DNA of 64,000 nucleotides, from the NCBI GenBank assembly GCA_002286855.1, contig NRSV01000095.1:333-64332 (forward strand), read 5' to 3'. The position numbers and the translations under genes were made by a program. Within the stretch, counting starts at the first letter, position 1. Each line of letters begins with the position of its first letter. The notes under the pieces were generated by a model, which had not been told where the DNA came from, did not search any database, and saw only the letters and a list, made by a program, of their open reading frames with translations. This DNA comes from Bipolaris cookei. Taxonomy: Eukaryota > Ascomycota > Dothideomycetes > Pleosporales > Pleosporaceae. Positions 45,725-56,102 of this stretch are shown piece after piece.

Positions 45725-48003
45725 TCAATTACTCGTCATGTCCACATCTCTCGCCAGCCTATCCTCATCTTTCTTGTAGGGAATGCCAGCCTTTTGCCTG
45801 GCCATGTCGTTGATCCACTGGCCATTGGGTTTGATATGCTCACCCTTGGCGAGCTCGTCGGCCAGATACAGCCAAGCCAGCGCGTTGCCTACCGTGCTGA
45901 CCTCATCGCTGACATGTTGGCTTGCATACTCGGACATGGTCGCGTGCAGTTCAGAATCAGTGAATAGATCGTAGAGATGCTTGGCAACTGCATCATGGTC
46001 GCCAGGCTCTACAAGGAAACCAGACTTGCCGTGCTGAACTTGAAGCGGAATGCCGCCAGCACGGGTTGCAATGATGGGAGTGCCTTTGTGAAGTGCCTCG
46101 CTGACCTTGACCTCGAAACCCTCGCGAGTTGAGAGCTGTAGAGCAACATGGGCGCAAGACATGAGCGTGTTTAGCATCTGGTCCGAAGGGCCGATACGCA
46201 TCATGATGATATCCTGTCTGACGTCTCGATAGTCGCCTGCCAATGCATCTGCCGCCTGTTTGAAGATTCTCGTGGCATCGGGATCATCAATGGCCCCATG
46301 GCCAGCAATGACGAGCTGTGGAATCTGCTCAAGAGGCACATCCTTCAGGTACACCTTGCGCAAGCGAGCATATGATGCAAGAACATCCGGGATTCCCTTT
46401 GACGGGTCGAAGCGAGCAATCTGAGTGATATACTTACGATCCGGGAGGGCCATTGGACACATACCCACTTCAAAGCATCGGACTCTGAGATTATGCATGT
46501 AGAACTGCTCGTCCCAGTGGTGCATGTGCTTGTTGAGTCCATCTAGCCAGTCGGTCGTGGCAGGCATGAATCCCACCTTCTCTGGAGGGACATTCTTGGG
46601 AACAAAGGCACGAACAGGGTGGCTGACAAAGATGTCACAATCTTTGATATGGTTCCAGATCCAGTTCCATACCTCAGATGTGGCTGTTCCCTCCTGGTCA
46701 GCAAGATCGGCCCGCACCTGGATGTGGCTGCGGAAGATGACGGGGCGGCCAGGATCCTTTTCTTTGGCAATTTTGACAAGGCTAGGCATCTGAGGGTCGT
46801 CGACGATAATCACGTCGGCACCGCCCTTGTCACGAGCAGAGAGTGGGCCACCAAATTCGGTCCAGTGACACTTTGCTGCTTCCTCCAGGACCCATTCGTC
46901 AAGCTTGGCCATCTTTACTTCAGTCAGGCGCTCGCCATCCGTTGCTACGCCTTGAAGGATGTTGTGGTTGTCTTTGGTGATTCGGAAAATCTCACTCTTT
47001 CCAAAGGGGACGTACCTGTGGACTTGTCAATATGGATTAGCTGTAGTCGTGATTGACGAAGCTTACCATTTGCAATCGACTCCGACAAGGCGCAGATATC
47101 GGATCAGCGCGTGTCTCATCAACGCTACTCCTCCACCTTGTGCTGTGCTGTTAAAAAAAGCAATCTTGACATTGTTCTTCTTGAGCGAGTTGGCATAGTG
47201 CATGATTGCAGCTCCTGTCGTGTCCGCCCTGACGGTATCTTTGTAGCTGTCGAGCTCAGTGATTTTCACGCACCCGTCAAGATCAACCAAGACCTGTCGG
47301 CGATGGCCCATCTGAACCGGAATTTCACCCCTGACATTGAAGCGCTTCGCGGCCTTCCTGGCCATGTACTCTGCCTGTTGATCCACAGGCATCGATGTGT
47401 GCTCGGCTTTATCATGTGGCTCAACTGGGAAAACAAAGGGTAGGATGTCAAGCTCCTGCCACAGACGCACGGCTAAATGAGGACTCAGACGGTGGAGCTC
47501 GGCAGTCACGCCAGCGCCCATGGGCTTCAGGACACGGTCTTCCCGGTAGTCACTCAAGAAGGTAGTGATTGCGCTGACCAGGGCCTCGGAGGCATCTTGT
47601 TCCGATTCAGACGTGGAAACATACGATGTGGTTTTTGACGGCTCGTTGGACGAGTTGCGTGCGCTTCGCGCCGTTGCCAAAGGCTTGGTTTCGCTGCTGA
47701 TGGTGTAGGTTCCGTCATGCAAAGCAATACAATAGTCGACCTCGCCGTCCTCCGATTGGCTGACGGCGAGACCGGCATACACAGCCTGGTTGTGCAACAT
47801 ATGAGTGGTGTGTTTGGGCAAGAGGGAAAAAGGGTACTGACTTCAACAGCAGTGTCAAGCGTGCCCTGCTCCTCTTTTAACTTGTGCAGAGAGTCCGACG
47901 ACATGAAAGCGGTGACGCTTCGCTGACGTCGTTCGAAGGTGGACCGACAGTGGTACGTTGGCCGCCACTCAGCGGTATTGTCAGCCGATTCGTGAAGTGA
48001 CAT
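45725..48003 (-). CDS. Trehalose phosphorylase / CCG-9-type GT4 enzyme
   Basis: Exons 48003-47842, 47785-47067 and 47015-45725 sum to 723 residues. A fungal-specific N-terminus (MSLHESADNTAEWRPTY, AVYAGLAVSQSEDGEVDY) precedes a GT-B fold with KIAFFNSTAQGGGVALM, RHALIRYLRLVGVDCKW joined to YVPFGKSEIF, IVDDPQMPSLVKIAKEKDPG, RPVIFRSHIQVRADL, and the GT4 sugar-nucleotide/phosphate region QLSTREGFEVKVSEALHKGT with IIATRAGGIPLQV. Members include basidiomycete trehalose phosphorylases and Neurospora ccg-9, a clock-controlled trehalose synthase gene. It interconverts trehalose with glucose and glucose-1-phosphate in the cytosol. The donor GTCAGT of intron 1 is uncommon but phase-exact. Direction in vivo is unknown. 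Confidence 0.9.
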
Positions 48004-48984
48004 GGTCAGCAAACGAAGTTGGACTTGTGCGTGGTTTGTAGCAATTGGGTTATGGGAAAACTGGGTATGGATTGCAATGGGATATTTGGTGTGTATCACA
48101 GCGATTGATGGCAGACTTGGATAGAATTGAGTAATGTTTTGTATGCATTTTGACCTCGAGGCAGAGGCAGTTTATATAGACCACTCGACTTGACTCATCC
48201 ACAGACCATATACTGTGACTGCCACAGAGGGTGGAACTACCAGTGTGCACATGCTGGGCGCGGCAACAATGTGATGTGGAGCAACGGCGTTTGAGGGCAG
48301 GTGATAGGCCACTGTGCAGGGCAAACGGAACGCAAGCTTATTGAAGAAGGCGTGTTGCCTATCGGAAGCAGTGAATGGAGCAAGAAGCAGTCACCGGGTG
48401 CTGTAGGCGTGGCGGGAAGCAACGGGAGAGGCAAGATGGGTTGGAGTAGAGTGACACGACGATAGGTGGACGCGGGACGAAGTGGTGGTAAGGTAGGGTG
48501 AGCCTCTGCATCGGGGGAAGGCATAGGCGAGGCCGCTAGCCGGCTCGGGTGTGATTACAGCATTACCGCTCTACTCCAGCAAACGAATACAGCCCTGTCT
48601 AGTTTTCCCATTTGGGATGGGGTTATGTATTTATATATATGTGTGTATGTATATCCCTACGTACACATGTCTGCTTGGGTTGGTACATGTGAAGGGCCTC
48701 GCCACGGCAAGACAAGATGGACGCGCAATTTGCAGGGGGCGGTCAACAGACTCCACCTCGAGCCGTCTAGGGCGTCGTGTAGCCATCGTGATGGTGAGTA
48801 CAAGGACTCTTGTGTCTAGAGCCCGAGAGCGAAAATGCCATTGCACGGCACGCAACGCAGCATCGGATACTGCACGGTGCCGCTGTGCCTAGCCTCGTTG
48901 CGGGCGTATGGCGACACATCGTGATGGGCTGTGCCACCCGTAGCAATAGGCGGCGTGCATTCGTGCAAATGGAGAATACTCGAC

Positions 48985-49016
48985 ATGTCAACATGTCAAC
49001 ATGTCAACATGTTAAC
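48985..49016 (+). repeat. 8-bp tandem repeat, four units
   Basis: ATGTCAAC is repeated three times exactly, and a fourth unit reads ATGTTAAC. Each junction creates ACATGT-like palindromes. It is too short for a minisatellite. Confidence 0.85.
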
Positions 49017-49504
49017 ATGGCACAGGGAGTCCAATGGCATTGGCAAAAAAATGGTGTTGTCCCAGCTGGAATTGGACGCTCACGTGCAAGATGCAGCTGC
49101 GCCCAATGCGGCCTAGCGCAGCGGGACGGGCAGACTTAGCACGGGCATGGGTTCCGGGCAGCGTGTGGAGCGGGTGGACGGCCTGGATTGGGCGCAGAGG
49201 CATCATGCATATCAGTGTTATAGCACTTAGCACTATCTATGTATGGACGTGTGTAGTATATGTATCCAACCATGTAGGTAGGTAGGCAGTAGCAAGTATG
49301 CGCTCATCGGTAATCCCACACAAGTCTGGCGGCCGTAGCGCGAATGACCCTTCCTTGGTCCCTTCCGCCCGCCGTACTCGAAACGATTCTTCCTCCGTGC
49401 AGCCAAGCATCGCACTAGGCTGCTGCGACCCACCCACCTTCCGCTCAAACCTCAGCCATCTTACTTACCCTCACAACACCAAGCTGTCTCCGCCTGCACA
49501 CTGG

Positions 49505-49528
49505 CCCCAACCCCAACCCCAACCCCAA
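49505..49528 (+). repeat. (CCCCAA)4 hexanucleotide repeat
   Basis: Four perfect CCCCAA units lie in the probable TUP1 5' leader, followed by an imperfect CCACCA stretch. It resembles a ciliate telomere motif but is internal and short, so it is treated as a simple repeat. Confidence 0.85.
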
Positions 49529-49770
49529 CCACCACCACTGCCATCTATCCATCCCACTCCTGGCGCGCCCACCAGCAGGCCCATTCCTCCGCCTAGTCTC
49601 TTGACCCGTGCTACCTGCTGGCACCGCGCCAACAGCCTTGCGACCCACCGCCGCCTACGCGACCGTCGCATTCCGCACCCGCCTCTTCGCGTCTCCCCAG
49701 CCCGCAACGCGCAGCTTCCTGACTGTCCATCTTCGCTTCTTGTACCCCCGCTCTCCTCCCCATTGTGGCC

Positions 49771-51873
49771 ATGAACCACTATCCTGCCCGCGTCATGGGG
49801 GGCCCCCAGGTTGGCCCAGCCCAGCGCCTCAACGAGCTTCTCGACAGCATCAAGGCCGAGTTTGAGACGGAATCTCAGCGCAGCGTCGAATATGAAGGCC
49901 AGAGTGAGTACTTACCACCGCATCAGAGCGCATCATGCATACATGACGTCTTGCTATGGCGCTCGTGGCTATACAAACGTTCGACCACGTTTTCCATAGT
50001 CTTGAGCTCGACAGCGTCTGCGCACATGCTAACCACCATCCCTTCACAGTTTCCCGTCACATTCAAGAAATTGAATTGATCCGCAGCAAAGTCTACTCGC
50101 TCGAGCAGTCACACAACCAGATGAAAGCAAAGTGAGTAGCTCTACTATCTCCGGCCTCGCATGCCGCCATCGCACATACTGACGCCCGCACAGATATGAA
50201 GAGCGCATTGCTCAGCTAGAGCGTGAAGTTGAGGCTCGCGGCGGACCCAGCCAGAACTCGCAGCACCACGGCCCCTCGCAGCCGCAGCCGCCACAGATTG
50301 GCCATGGACCCAGCAACCTCTTTGGCGGCATCATGGCAGGTAGTGCTGCCCAGGGTGGCCCGGGACTGGCGCCTCCTCCACAAGAACCACCGCAGGGACA
50401 TGGCATGCCACCACAGCTCGGTGGTCCCCAAGGACCACCCGGACTGAACCCTGCCCCAGGCCCGCCACAGCACTTCGGTGGCTACCAGCCTGGCCCGTCC
50501 GTCAACGGTGAGCCTCACAGACCTTTGCAGCATTAATTGAACACCATGACTGACGCGACTAGGCTACGGACCCCCACAGCCCACTGCCTCGCCCGGTGCT
50601 AAGCGTCCAGGCCCTGCCCGTGGACCTCCCAACCCAGCGACTCCTCAGCAGAACAACCCCGCCCCCTATCCCGGATCGCCCCAAGTCCCACGACCAACTC
50701 CTCCCCCCCACCACCAGCCCAATGCGTTGATGGCACCCAACCACATTCCTCTCAGCCAGAGCAACGTCCTGGCCGACCTCGACATTGAGCAATTGCCTGA
50801 GAACCTCAAGAAGGAGGGCAGTGATTGGTTTGCCGTCTTCAACCCTCGCTCCAGGCGAGTTCTTGATGTTGACCTCATTCACAACCTGCCTCACCAGAGT
50901 GTGGTTTGCTGTGTTCGCTTCAGCTTGGACGGTAGGTGGGTCGCGACTGGTTGCAACCGGTCTGCGCAGATTTTCGATGTTGAGACTGGTAACCCAGTCG
51001 CCCATCTCCAGGACGGTAGTCTGCCCGAAGATGGAGACCTTTACATCCGAAGCGTCTGCTTCAGCCCCAACGGACAATATCTTGCTACTGGTGCTGAAGA
51101 CAAGGTCATCAGGGTCTGGGACATTGCTAGCCGTACTATCAAGCATCAATTCACCGGCCATGAGCAGGACATTTACTCGCTCGACTTTGCCAGGAATGGA
51201 AAGATCATTGCATCTGGAAGTGGCGATAGGAGCGTTCGCCTCTGGGATCTCGAGTCCAACATGCAAGTATCAAACTTCTCCATTGAAGATGGCGTCACCA
51301 CTGTAGCCATCTCGCCCGACAACCTCTACGTGGCAGCCGGTTCCCTTGACAAGAGTGTTCGTGTGTGGGATATCCAGACTGGCCAGCTTGTTGTCCGTCT
51401 CGAGGGAGAGCACGGCCACAAGGACAGTGTGTATAGTGTTGCTTTTGCTCCTTCTGGTAACCGTCTGGTCAGTGGCAGTCTGGACAAGACTATCAAGATG
51501 TGGGAGCTTTCGACCCAGAACCGCTTCGTTCCCAACGGAAATCACCCCAGTGGCAAGTGCATCCGCACATTTGAAGGACACAAGGACTTTGTTCTCAGTG
51601 TCGCGCTTACCCCGCACGGCGATTGGGTGCTCAGTGGTTCCAAGGACCGTGGCGTCCAATTCTGGGACCCCCACACTGGTGTTGCACAGCTCATGTTGCA
51701 GGGACACAAGAACTCTGGTATGTTTGTTACTATGTCCTACGCACGCAGGTTGTTTACTGACTGGCTGTTTAGTTATTTCCGTCGCTCCCAGCCCTACAGG
51801 AGGCGTCTTTGCTACCGGTAGCGGTGACATGCGCGCACGAATCTGGAGGTTTGATAGGTACCCCGGACCTTAG
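49771..51873 (+). CDS. TUP1: General transcriptional corepressor Tup1 (RcoA type)
   Basis: Five exons, 49771-49903, 50050-50131, 50194-50507, 50563-51717 and 51773-51873, sum to 594 residues. The N-terminus forms the coiled-coil tetramerisation domain (RLNELLDSIKAEFETESQ, ISRHIQEIELIRSKVYSLEQ, YEERIAQLEREVEA) that binds Ssn6/Cyc8. A Pro/Gly/Gln-rich linker follows. Then come the pre-propeller helix DLDIEQLPENLKKEGSDWFA and seven WD repeats, with clear WD ends such as KVIRVWDI, RSVRLWDL, KSVRVWDI, KTIKMWEL, RGVQFWDP and ARIWRF. Tup1 represses carbon- and development-regulated genes in the nucleus, in Aspergillus as RcoA. The C-terminus (RFDRYPGP) is a little longer than the usual end just after the last blade. 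Confidence 0.95.
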
Positions 51874-52628
51874 ACAGGTCCTGAGATTGCACAAACGACT
51901 TCACAGCAGACGTCTCCAGTTCTCCCGCTCTCGCCGCCGCCACCACCCCAACCATCGTCACCACCTCCACCGTCGTCACCGCCCCAACCACCACCGCAGC
52001 CCTCATTATCCTTATCCTGAGGTTTCTCCCCGATTAGCTCTTGATGGTTATGCTTTCTGATGACATTATTTAAGTTATTTTTTCGGGTGTTTTTCCATTA
52101 TGGTGTTGTCGACAAACAAGTGCTTATGCCTCATTCTTATTACTGGATGTGACGGATGGACGCATGAGGAAAGAAGGGATTTTGCTATCTATTTATTTTT
52201 ACTCTTTTTGATTCCCAGGCTTTTATCACTTCCCTATCTATAGCTGAAGCATCGGTCTTGTTTATGAATCGCTGCCTGCGTGAGTGTGGGTAACTTTGTG
52301 TGCAGTGAGGTACTAACACATTGAATTGTCTAGCCGGTCTAATATCAGTGAAATGTTTGTGTTGATTGTGGAAGAGAGCAGACGAGCGATACGACGAGTA
52401 CCAAGTGAAATGACCGTTTGTTACACAAGAAAACAGTGCAACGTAAACTTACATAACACACCCAAACGTGACATGAGCATGTGAACGCACAGATCGTGTG
52501 CTACGACACACATGCATAATATATATTAACTCGTGCTACTTGGAAAATACGACTTCGCCTCTTCTTCACGATCTAGATGTACGACAAAACGAAGCGACTA
52601 AGATGCGAACTCATCCTAGCCGAACCCC
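51874..52628. other. Gene-free region downstream of TUP1
   Basis: This holds TUP1 3' sequence and AT-rich DNA up to the TA target (52629-52630) of the next transposon. No coding feature is seen. Confidence 0.45.
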
Positions 52629-52734
52629 TAACGTGACGGGCAAGCGAGTCGGGCATTCCACTAACCTTGCGCACTTTGGCGGGCATATATCTCAACAACG
52701 CAATAGTGTATAATATATAGATTAAGAGAGTAGA

Positions 52735-54387
52735 CTAGGTAGCATCTAAAGTATCATTCTTGCATGTACGTAAGTTATGACCAACCTCTTTACACCTGCT
52801 GCAGCGCGTTAGAGCGCGGCGACTAAGGCCTAATCGCCCTCTACCCTGAGGCTCCTCACAAGCAATCTGCTCATCAGCCTCGTGTTGAGCGATTATATCC
52901 TCGCCAGCTCCTTTTGTAAGCACTTCAAGCTTCTGTATCCGCTTCTTTTTACGCTGCCTACGTTTTGTGGCTGCCTCATTAGCCTTCTCAAGGCTGGTGA
53001 TCCGATCGCGCATTAGCTCAGCCGAAAGCATCATTATCTCTGCTCCCTTCTTAAGCTGGCCAATCGCCGCAATAATCGGAGTTGGTGATGAGCTTTTATG
53101 ACGTTGTACACGGTTACTTATTAGCGTTGATTGGGCTTCAAGCTCACGTATATTGCTCGACGCACGCGCTTGCCAGAGAGCTTCTGCTGGCGTAGCTGGA
53201 AGAGAAGGTGTACGCAGCTGCACGTCAAGCTTCGATAGAACAGCGTCTGGTTGGAGAGGAACAAGGCCTGCACCTCGAAAGGCTGAGCAGATATTGGCTG
53301 GCGTGAAGGATCGATTGAACGCTGCCTTGAATGCTGGCAGAAACTCGAGCTTGGTGATGTGGTTGATATGGTGGCGGATCAGACTCTCCACCTCACGGCT
53401 ATACGCGCGCTTTAATGACGAGAAGCAGCCTACGTCAAGAGGCTGGAGTAGGTGAGACGAGCGGGGCGGCATGCAGAGCGTGTAGATATTGTTCTCCTTG
53501 CAAAACTCTTGGAACTTGAGAGATTGGTGGCTTTCATGGCCGTCAAGAACAAGCAGGCGACGTGTGCCGACAACGCGAGTCTTTGTGTGAGCGTCAAAGT
53601 GCTTTAGCCATGCAAAGCCTAGCTCGTTGTTCGTCCAGCCATTGTCGCTAACTGCGATTGCCCAGTCGCGTGGGATCTCTGCTTCCTCGTACCAGGCAGA
53701 TAGATGATACTGGCCAGCAAAGATGAGAAACGGTGGGACTGCCCAGCCAGCTGCGTTGATTGCAGCGATCAGAGTCACCCACTCACAATTGCCTGGCTGA
53801 ATAGCCTTTGGCCGGCTTCTTCTTTCTGACGCTGTAATAACAAGCTGAGTTGTGATCTCGCCCATCATAAAGCCAGCTTCGTCAAAGTTATAGACGTCCT
53901 CATCACAGATGCCGTACTTGGCCTTTGTCTGCTCTATAAGCTCAAACCAGCTCTTGATTAAAACTGGATTTTCGCACAGAGCTCTCTGCCTGTCGTACGC
54001 CCGATTAAAACGAGTCGTAAGGGAGTCTGTACGCTTGATGAAGTTAGCTGGCCACTTCTGCCCGACCTGTCCAGCGCCGCGCGCAGCCAGCAGCTTATTA
54101 GCCATATCGCGCACAGCAGCGTAGGTAGGCGCAAATCCACGTAGATCTAGGTCAAGTATATGATCAACTATCACCTCCTCTTCTAGCTTAGTGAGCTTCT
54201 TTGAGTTGGGCTGGCAATCACATCGCGCAGGGACACCAGCGCGTCGGCGGCGGATCGTTCGTTCAGACACGCCATAGATAGCAGCAGCGTGACGATTGCT
54301 CTGTATTTGGTGGGAATTAATAGAAGAGATAGCAAGCTGAATATTTGATTCATTTGAAGCTAATAGAGTAGCGCTATGTTGAGCCAT
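52735..54387 (-). CDS. pogo-family DDE transposase, full length
   Basis: An uninterrupted frame of 550 residues. Order: psq-type HTH (HQIQSNRHAAAIYGVSERTI near residue 30), CENP-B-type HTH (KLEEEVIVDHILDLDLRGFA; VGQKWPANFIKRTDSL), and a DDE domain with VYNFDEAGFMMG (first Asp), LLVLDGHESH (second Asp) and HLLQPLDVGCFSSLK (third acidic site). A coiled, very basic segment (ATKRRQRKKKRIQKLE) follows. It ends in a CCHC knuckle, CSRCKEVGHNLRTC, and KNDTLDAT. Such enzymes cut and paste at TA. All catalytic motifs are present and there are no stops, so it may be active or young. The start MAQHSATLLASNES is about 50 bp inside the broken terminal repeat. Confidence 0.93.
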   Translation of the reverse strand: MAQHSATLLASNESNIQLAISSINSHQIQSNRHAAAIYGVSERTIRRRRAGVPARCDCQPNSKKLTKLEEEVIVDHILDLDLRGFAPTYAAVRDMANKLLAARGAGQVGQKWPANFIKRTDSLTTRFNRAYDRQRALCENPVLIKSWFELIEQTKAKYGICDEDVYNFDEAGFMMGEITTQLVITASERRSRPKAIQPGNCEWVTLIAAINAAGWAVPPFLIFAGQYHLSAWYEEAEIPRDWAIAVSDNGWTNNELGFAWLKHFDAHTKTRVVGTRRLLVLDGHESHQSLKFQEFCKENNIYTLCMPPRSSHLLQPLDVGCFSSLKRAYSREVESLIRHHINHITKLEFLPAFKAAFNRSFTPANICSAFRGAGLVPLQPDAVLSKLDVQLRTPSLPATPAEALWQARASSNIRELEAQSTLISNRVQRHKSSSPTPIIAAIGQLKKGAEIMMLSAELMRDRITSLEKANEAATKRRQRKKKRIQKLEVLTKGAGEDIIAQHEADEQIACEEPQGRGRLGLSRRALTRCSRCKEVGHNLRTCKNDTLDAT

Positions 54388-54441
54388 TGCTTGTTAAGAT
54401 GGGAGAGGTGTGCAAAGTTGGTGGGGTGCGGCGCTCGCTTA

Positions 54442-54500
54442 CCGAGTTTGACTGTGTAACGCAAGGGACGGCGTAACGCCCGATCCGAACACCAAAACAG
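54442..54500 (+). repeat. Left terminal inverted repeat of element 2
   Basis: It matches in reverse complement the sequence ending at 55986, with a few mismatches and one small gap. It begins directly after the duplicated TA. Confidence 0.85.
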
Positions 54501-54887
54501 CCCCATAACTTGAGGCTGTAGAGCCTCACATAATATCTATCGTCGCGATATTTTTGAGTGGTGAGATCTAGAGGGCTTAATTTATATATAGCTATAGAAA
54601 TCGTGTTGGGGTTTTGATCGCGCGCCCTTTGCGCGAGGTAGAGGCTAGTTGAGCTACAATAACACCTTGAGGCTCTCCACCACCTGTAGACCTCGCGATA
54701 GCTCTCTTTCTAGGAGTAGCTTTTATAGGGGTCTCAAGGCTGCGCTTTTTACTCTTTTGGGATATTCTACGAGCTTATTGGAGTCGTTTTGTAGCCTTGC
54801 GAGCTGCCTGTCGTGCGGCCTGTTCAGTAGCCTTCTCTGCCTTCTCCTTCTCTCTCACTATCTTAGCTGCAGCCCTCGCCTGACGCC

Positions 54888-55897
54888 TTATCTCCTCTCT
54901 ATAAACGCTGGTATCTCAGCCCGGTAAGCTGATGAGAGAGCCTTGAACAAGATCACATCTAGAGGCTGCAGCGTGTGGGTTGAGTGAGGTGGGTATACTG
55001 CGAGGAGGATTTTATTCTGATCACAATAGTCAATAAAATCCATCGTGAGGTGAGATCCATGGCCATCAAGGATAAGTAATCGATAGGAGGATCGAGCCTT
55101 CGCCTTAGTGTTGCGACCAAACACCTGTTTGAGCCACGCGAGACCGGTCTCATTATTCGTCCAGCCAGAGGGCGATGAGGAGATTCGAACCTGATGAGTC
55201 TCATGATCAAGGGCCTGTAGCCATGAGTCCTGTATCGATCCTGAGGCCGATTGATAGATGAGAGCAGGCTCAAGGTAAGATCCATCAGCGCAGATGCAGG
55301 CCAGCAGCGTTATCCACTCTCGTGAGCCATCCTGAATAGTACCCCTCCTCTTCTGCTCCTCGTATGAGGGCCTGTCAAAGAGCCTCTTTGATCTACCTAG
55401 GATACCAAGGAGGAAGCCTTTCTCATCCATATTGTATGTGTGACGAGGCTCAACGTGATATTGCTCAATTTTCTCACGTAGAAGTTGAAATTAGAAGCTA
55501 TACTCCCTCCCTGAATCAGCATTATGGCGACTATTGTCGATGCCCGTCGTCCATTTTGAGATAAGCTCGTCTGGGTGTCGCTGCACGAAGCGATCAACCC
55601 AGTGTACTCCAACCTCTCTCCTCACGATCTGTAAGGCAAAGTTTCGCATCATAGCTCGTGTAGGTGGGAGGCCTCGTCTAGTAAGCTGTTTAATATACTG
55701 TAAGAGCTATACCTCCTGTTGTGGGTGGAGAGCTTGTTGATTTCGACCCTGATAGCGCGTGAGGTAGATGCGCCTTTATGTCGCCGCGCGAGCGTTGTAG
55801 GTTCAACACCATAGGTTCTCGCAATTTGAGCGTAGACATGTTTTTCTCCTGGCTTTAGCGATTCTATAGCTGCAAGCGCAGCCTCTATTGAGTTCAT
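54888..55897 (-). pseudogene. Decayed pogo-type transposase of element 2
   Basis: Fragments in successive frames on the minus strand: an N-terminal HTH (MNSIEAALAAIESLKPGEKH, then AQIARTYGVEPTTLARRHKG; 55649-55897), a middle part through about 55400-55640, and the DDE region 54888-55430 with DEKGFLLGILG, SSPSGWTNNETGLAWLKQVF, LLILDGHGSHLTMDFIDYC and HTLQPLDVILFKALSSAY. Stops and shifts near 55430-55650 break it, and the frame ends in AFIERR at 54888. It is clearly a different subfamily from element 1, with a DGHGSH motif. It cannot make a whole enzyme. Confidence 0.8.
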
Positions 55898-55924
55898 ATT
55901 AATAGAGTTACGCGTTGTTGAAGT

Positions 55925-55986
55925 TTTGGTGTTGCATGCGCGGATCGGGCGTTACGTCGTCCTGGGCGTTACACGGTCAAACTCGG
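55925..55986 (-). repeat. Right terminal inverted repeat of element 2
   Basis: This is the partner of the left repeat. It ends directly before TA at 55987-55988. Confidence 0.85.
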
Positions 55987-56102
55987 TATCCACGACGTTA
56001 CTCCTATCCGATTCTCTTGTCTTTACTCTATCGCAACTGAAGTGTGGGCAGCCGGTCTCTACATAGAAGGCATTGCGGTTTCGCACATCCTGTGTGCGCC
56101 CA

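Larger units (their letters stand above)
48004..49770. promoter_or_regulatory. Long divergent intergenic region (trehalose phosphorylase / TUP1)
   Basis: Nearly 1.8 kb lies between two divergent start codons. No gene is supported, though several short frames overlap on both strands. It holds two short tandem repeats, listed separately. Its length suits two highly regulated genes, or a long 5' leader for TUP1, but no leader intron is clearly visible. Confidence 0.45.
54442..55986 (-). mobile_element. Second pogo-type transposon nested in element 1 (element 2)
   Basis: It is bounded by a TA duplication (54440-54441 and 55987-55988) and by inverted repeats of about 55-60 bp. The plus-strand left end is CCGAGTTTGACTGTGTAACG, and the right end, reverse-complemented, is CCGAGTTTGACCGTGTAACG; both continue through a CGTAACGCCCGATCCG block. 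The right arm has a few extra bases (GCATGCG region) before homology resumes at GTTTTGGTGTT. Length is 1545 bp. It carries a decayed minus-strand transposase (54888-55897). It inserted into the terminal repeat of element 1. Confidence 0.88.
52631..55998 (-). mobile_element. pogo-type transposon with intact transposase, interrupted by a nested element (element 1)
   Basis: The left end is ACGTGACGGGCAAGCGAG after TA (52629-52630). The right end is in two parts: AGCGAGCGC read outward (54439-54431) and, beyond the nested element, the outermost bases at 55989-55998 followed by TA (55999-56000). Removing the inserted DNA and one TA gives a 20-base end matching the left end (TA included) at 15 of 20 positions, including TAACGT and AAGCGAG. 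So the element carries a TA target duplication, and its 5' terminal repeat was split by a later insertion. The transposase gene itself is intact. Confidence 0.85.

Noticed and set aside
48985..49016. CRISPR-like direct repeats
   Set aside because: Units are 8 bp with no spacers, and the genome is eukaryotic.
49505..49528. Internal telomere repeat
   Set aside because: Only four CCCCAA units; fungal telomeres are normally TTAGGG, and the repeat lies in a gene leader.
54600..54670. A functional tRNA gene on the minus strand
   Set aside because: Box-like motifs exist, but the T-arm and anticodon arm do not pair; kept only as a weak finding.
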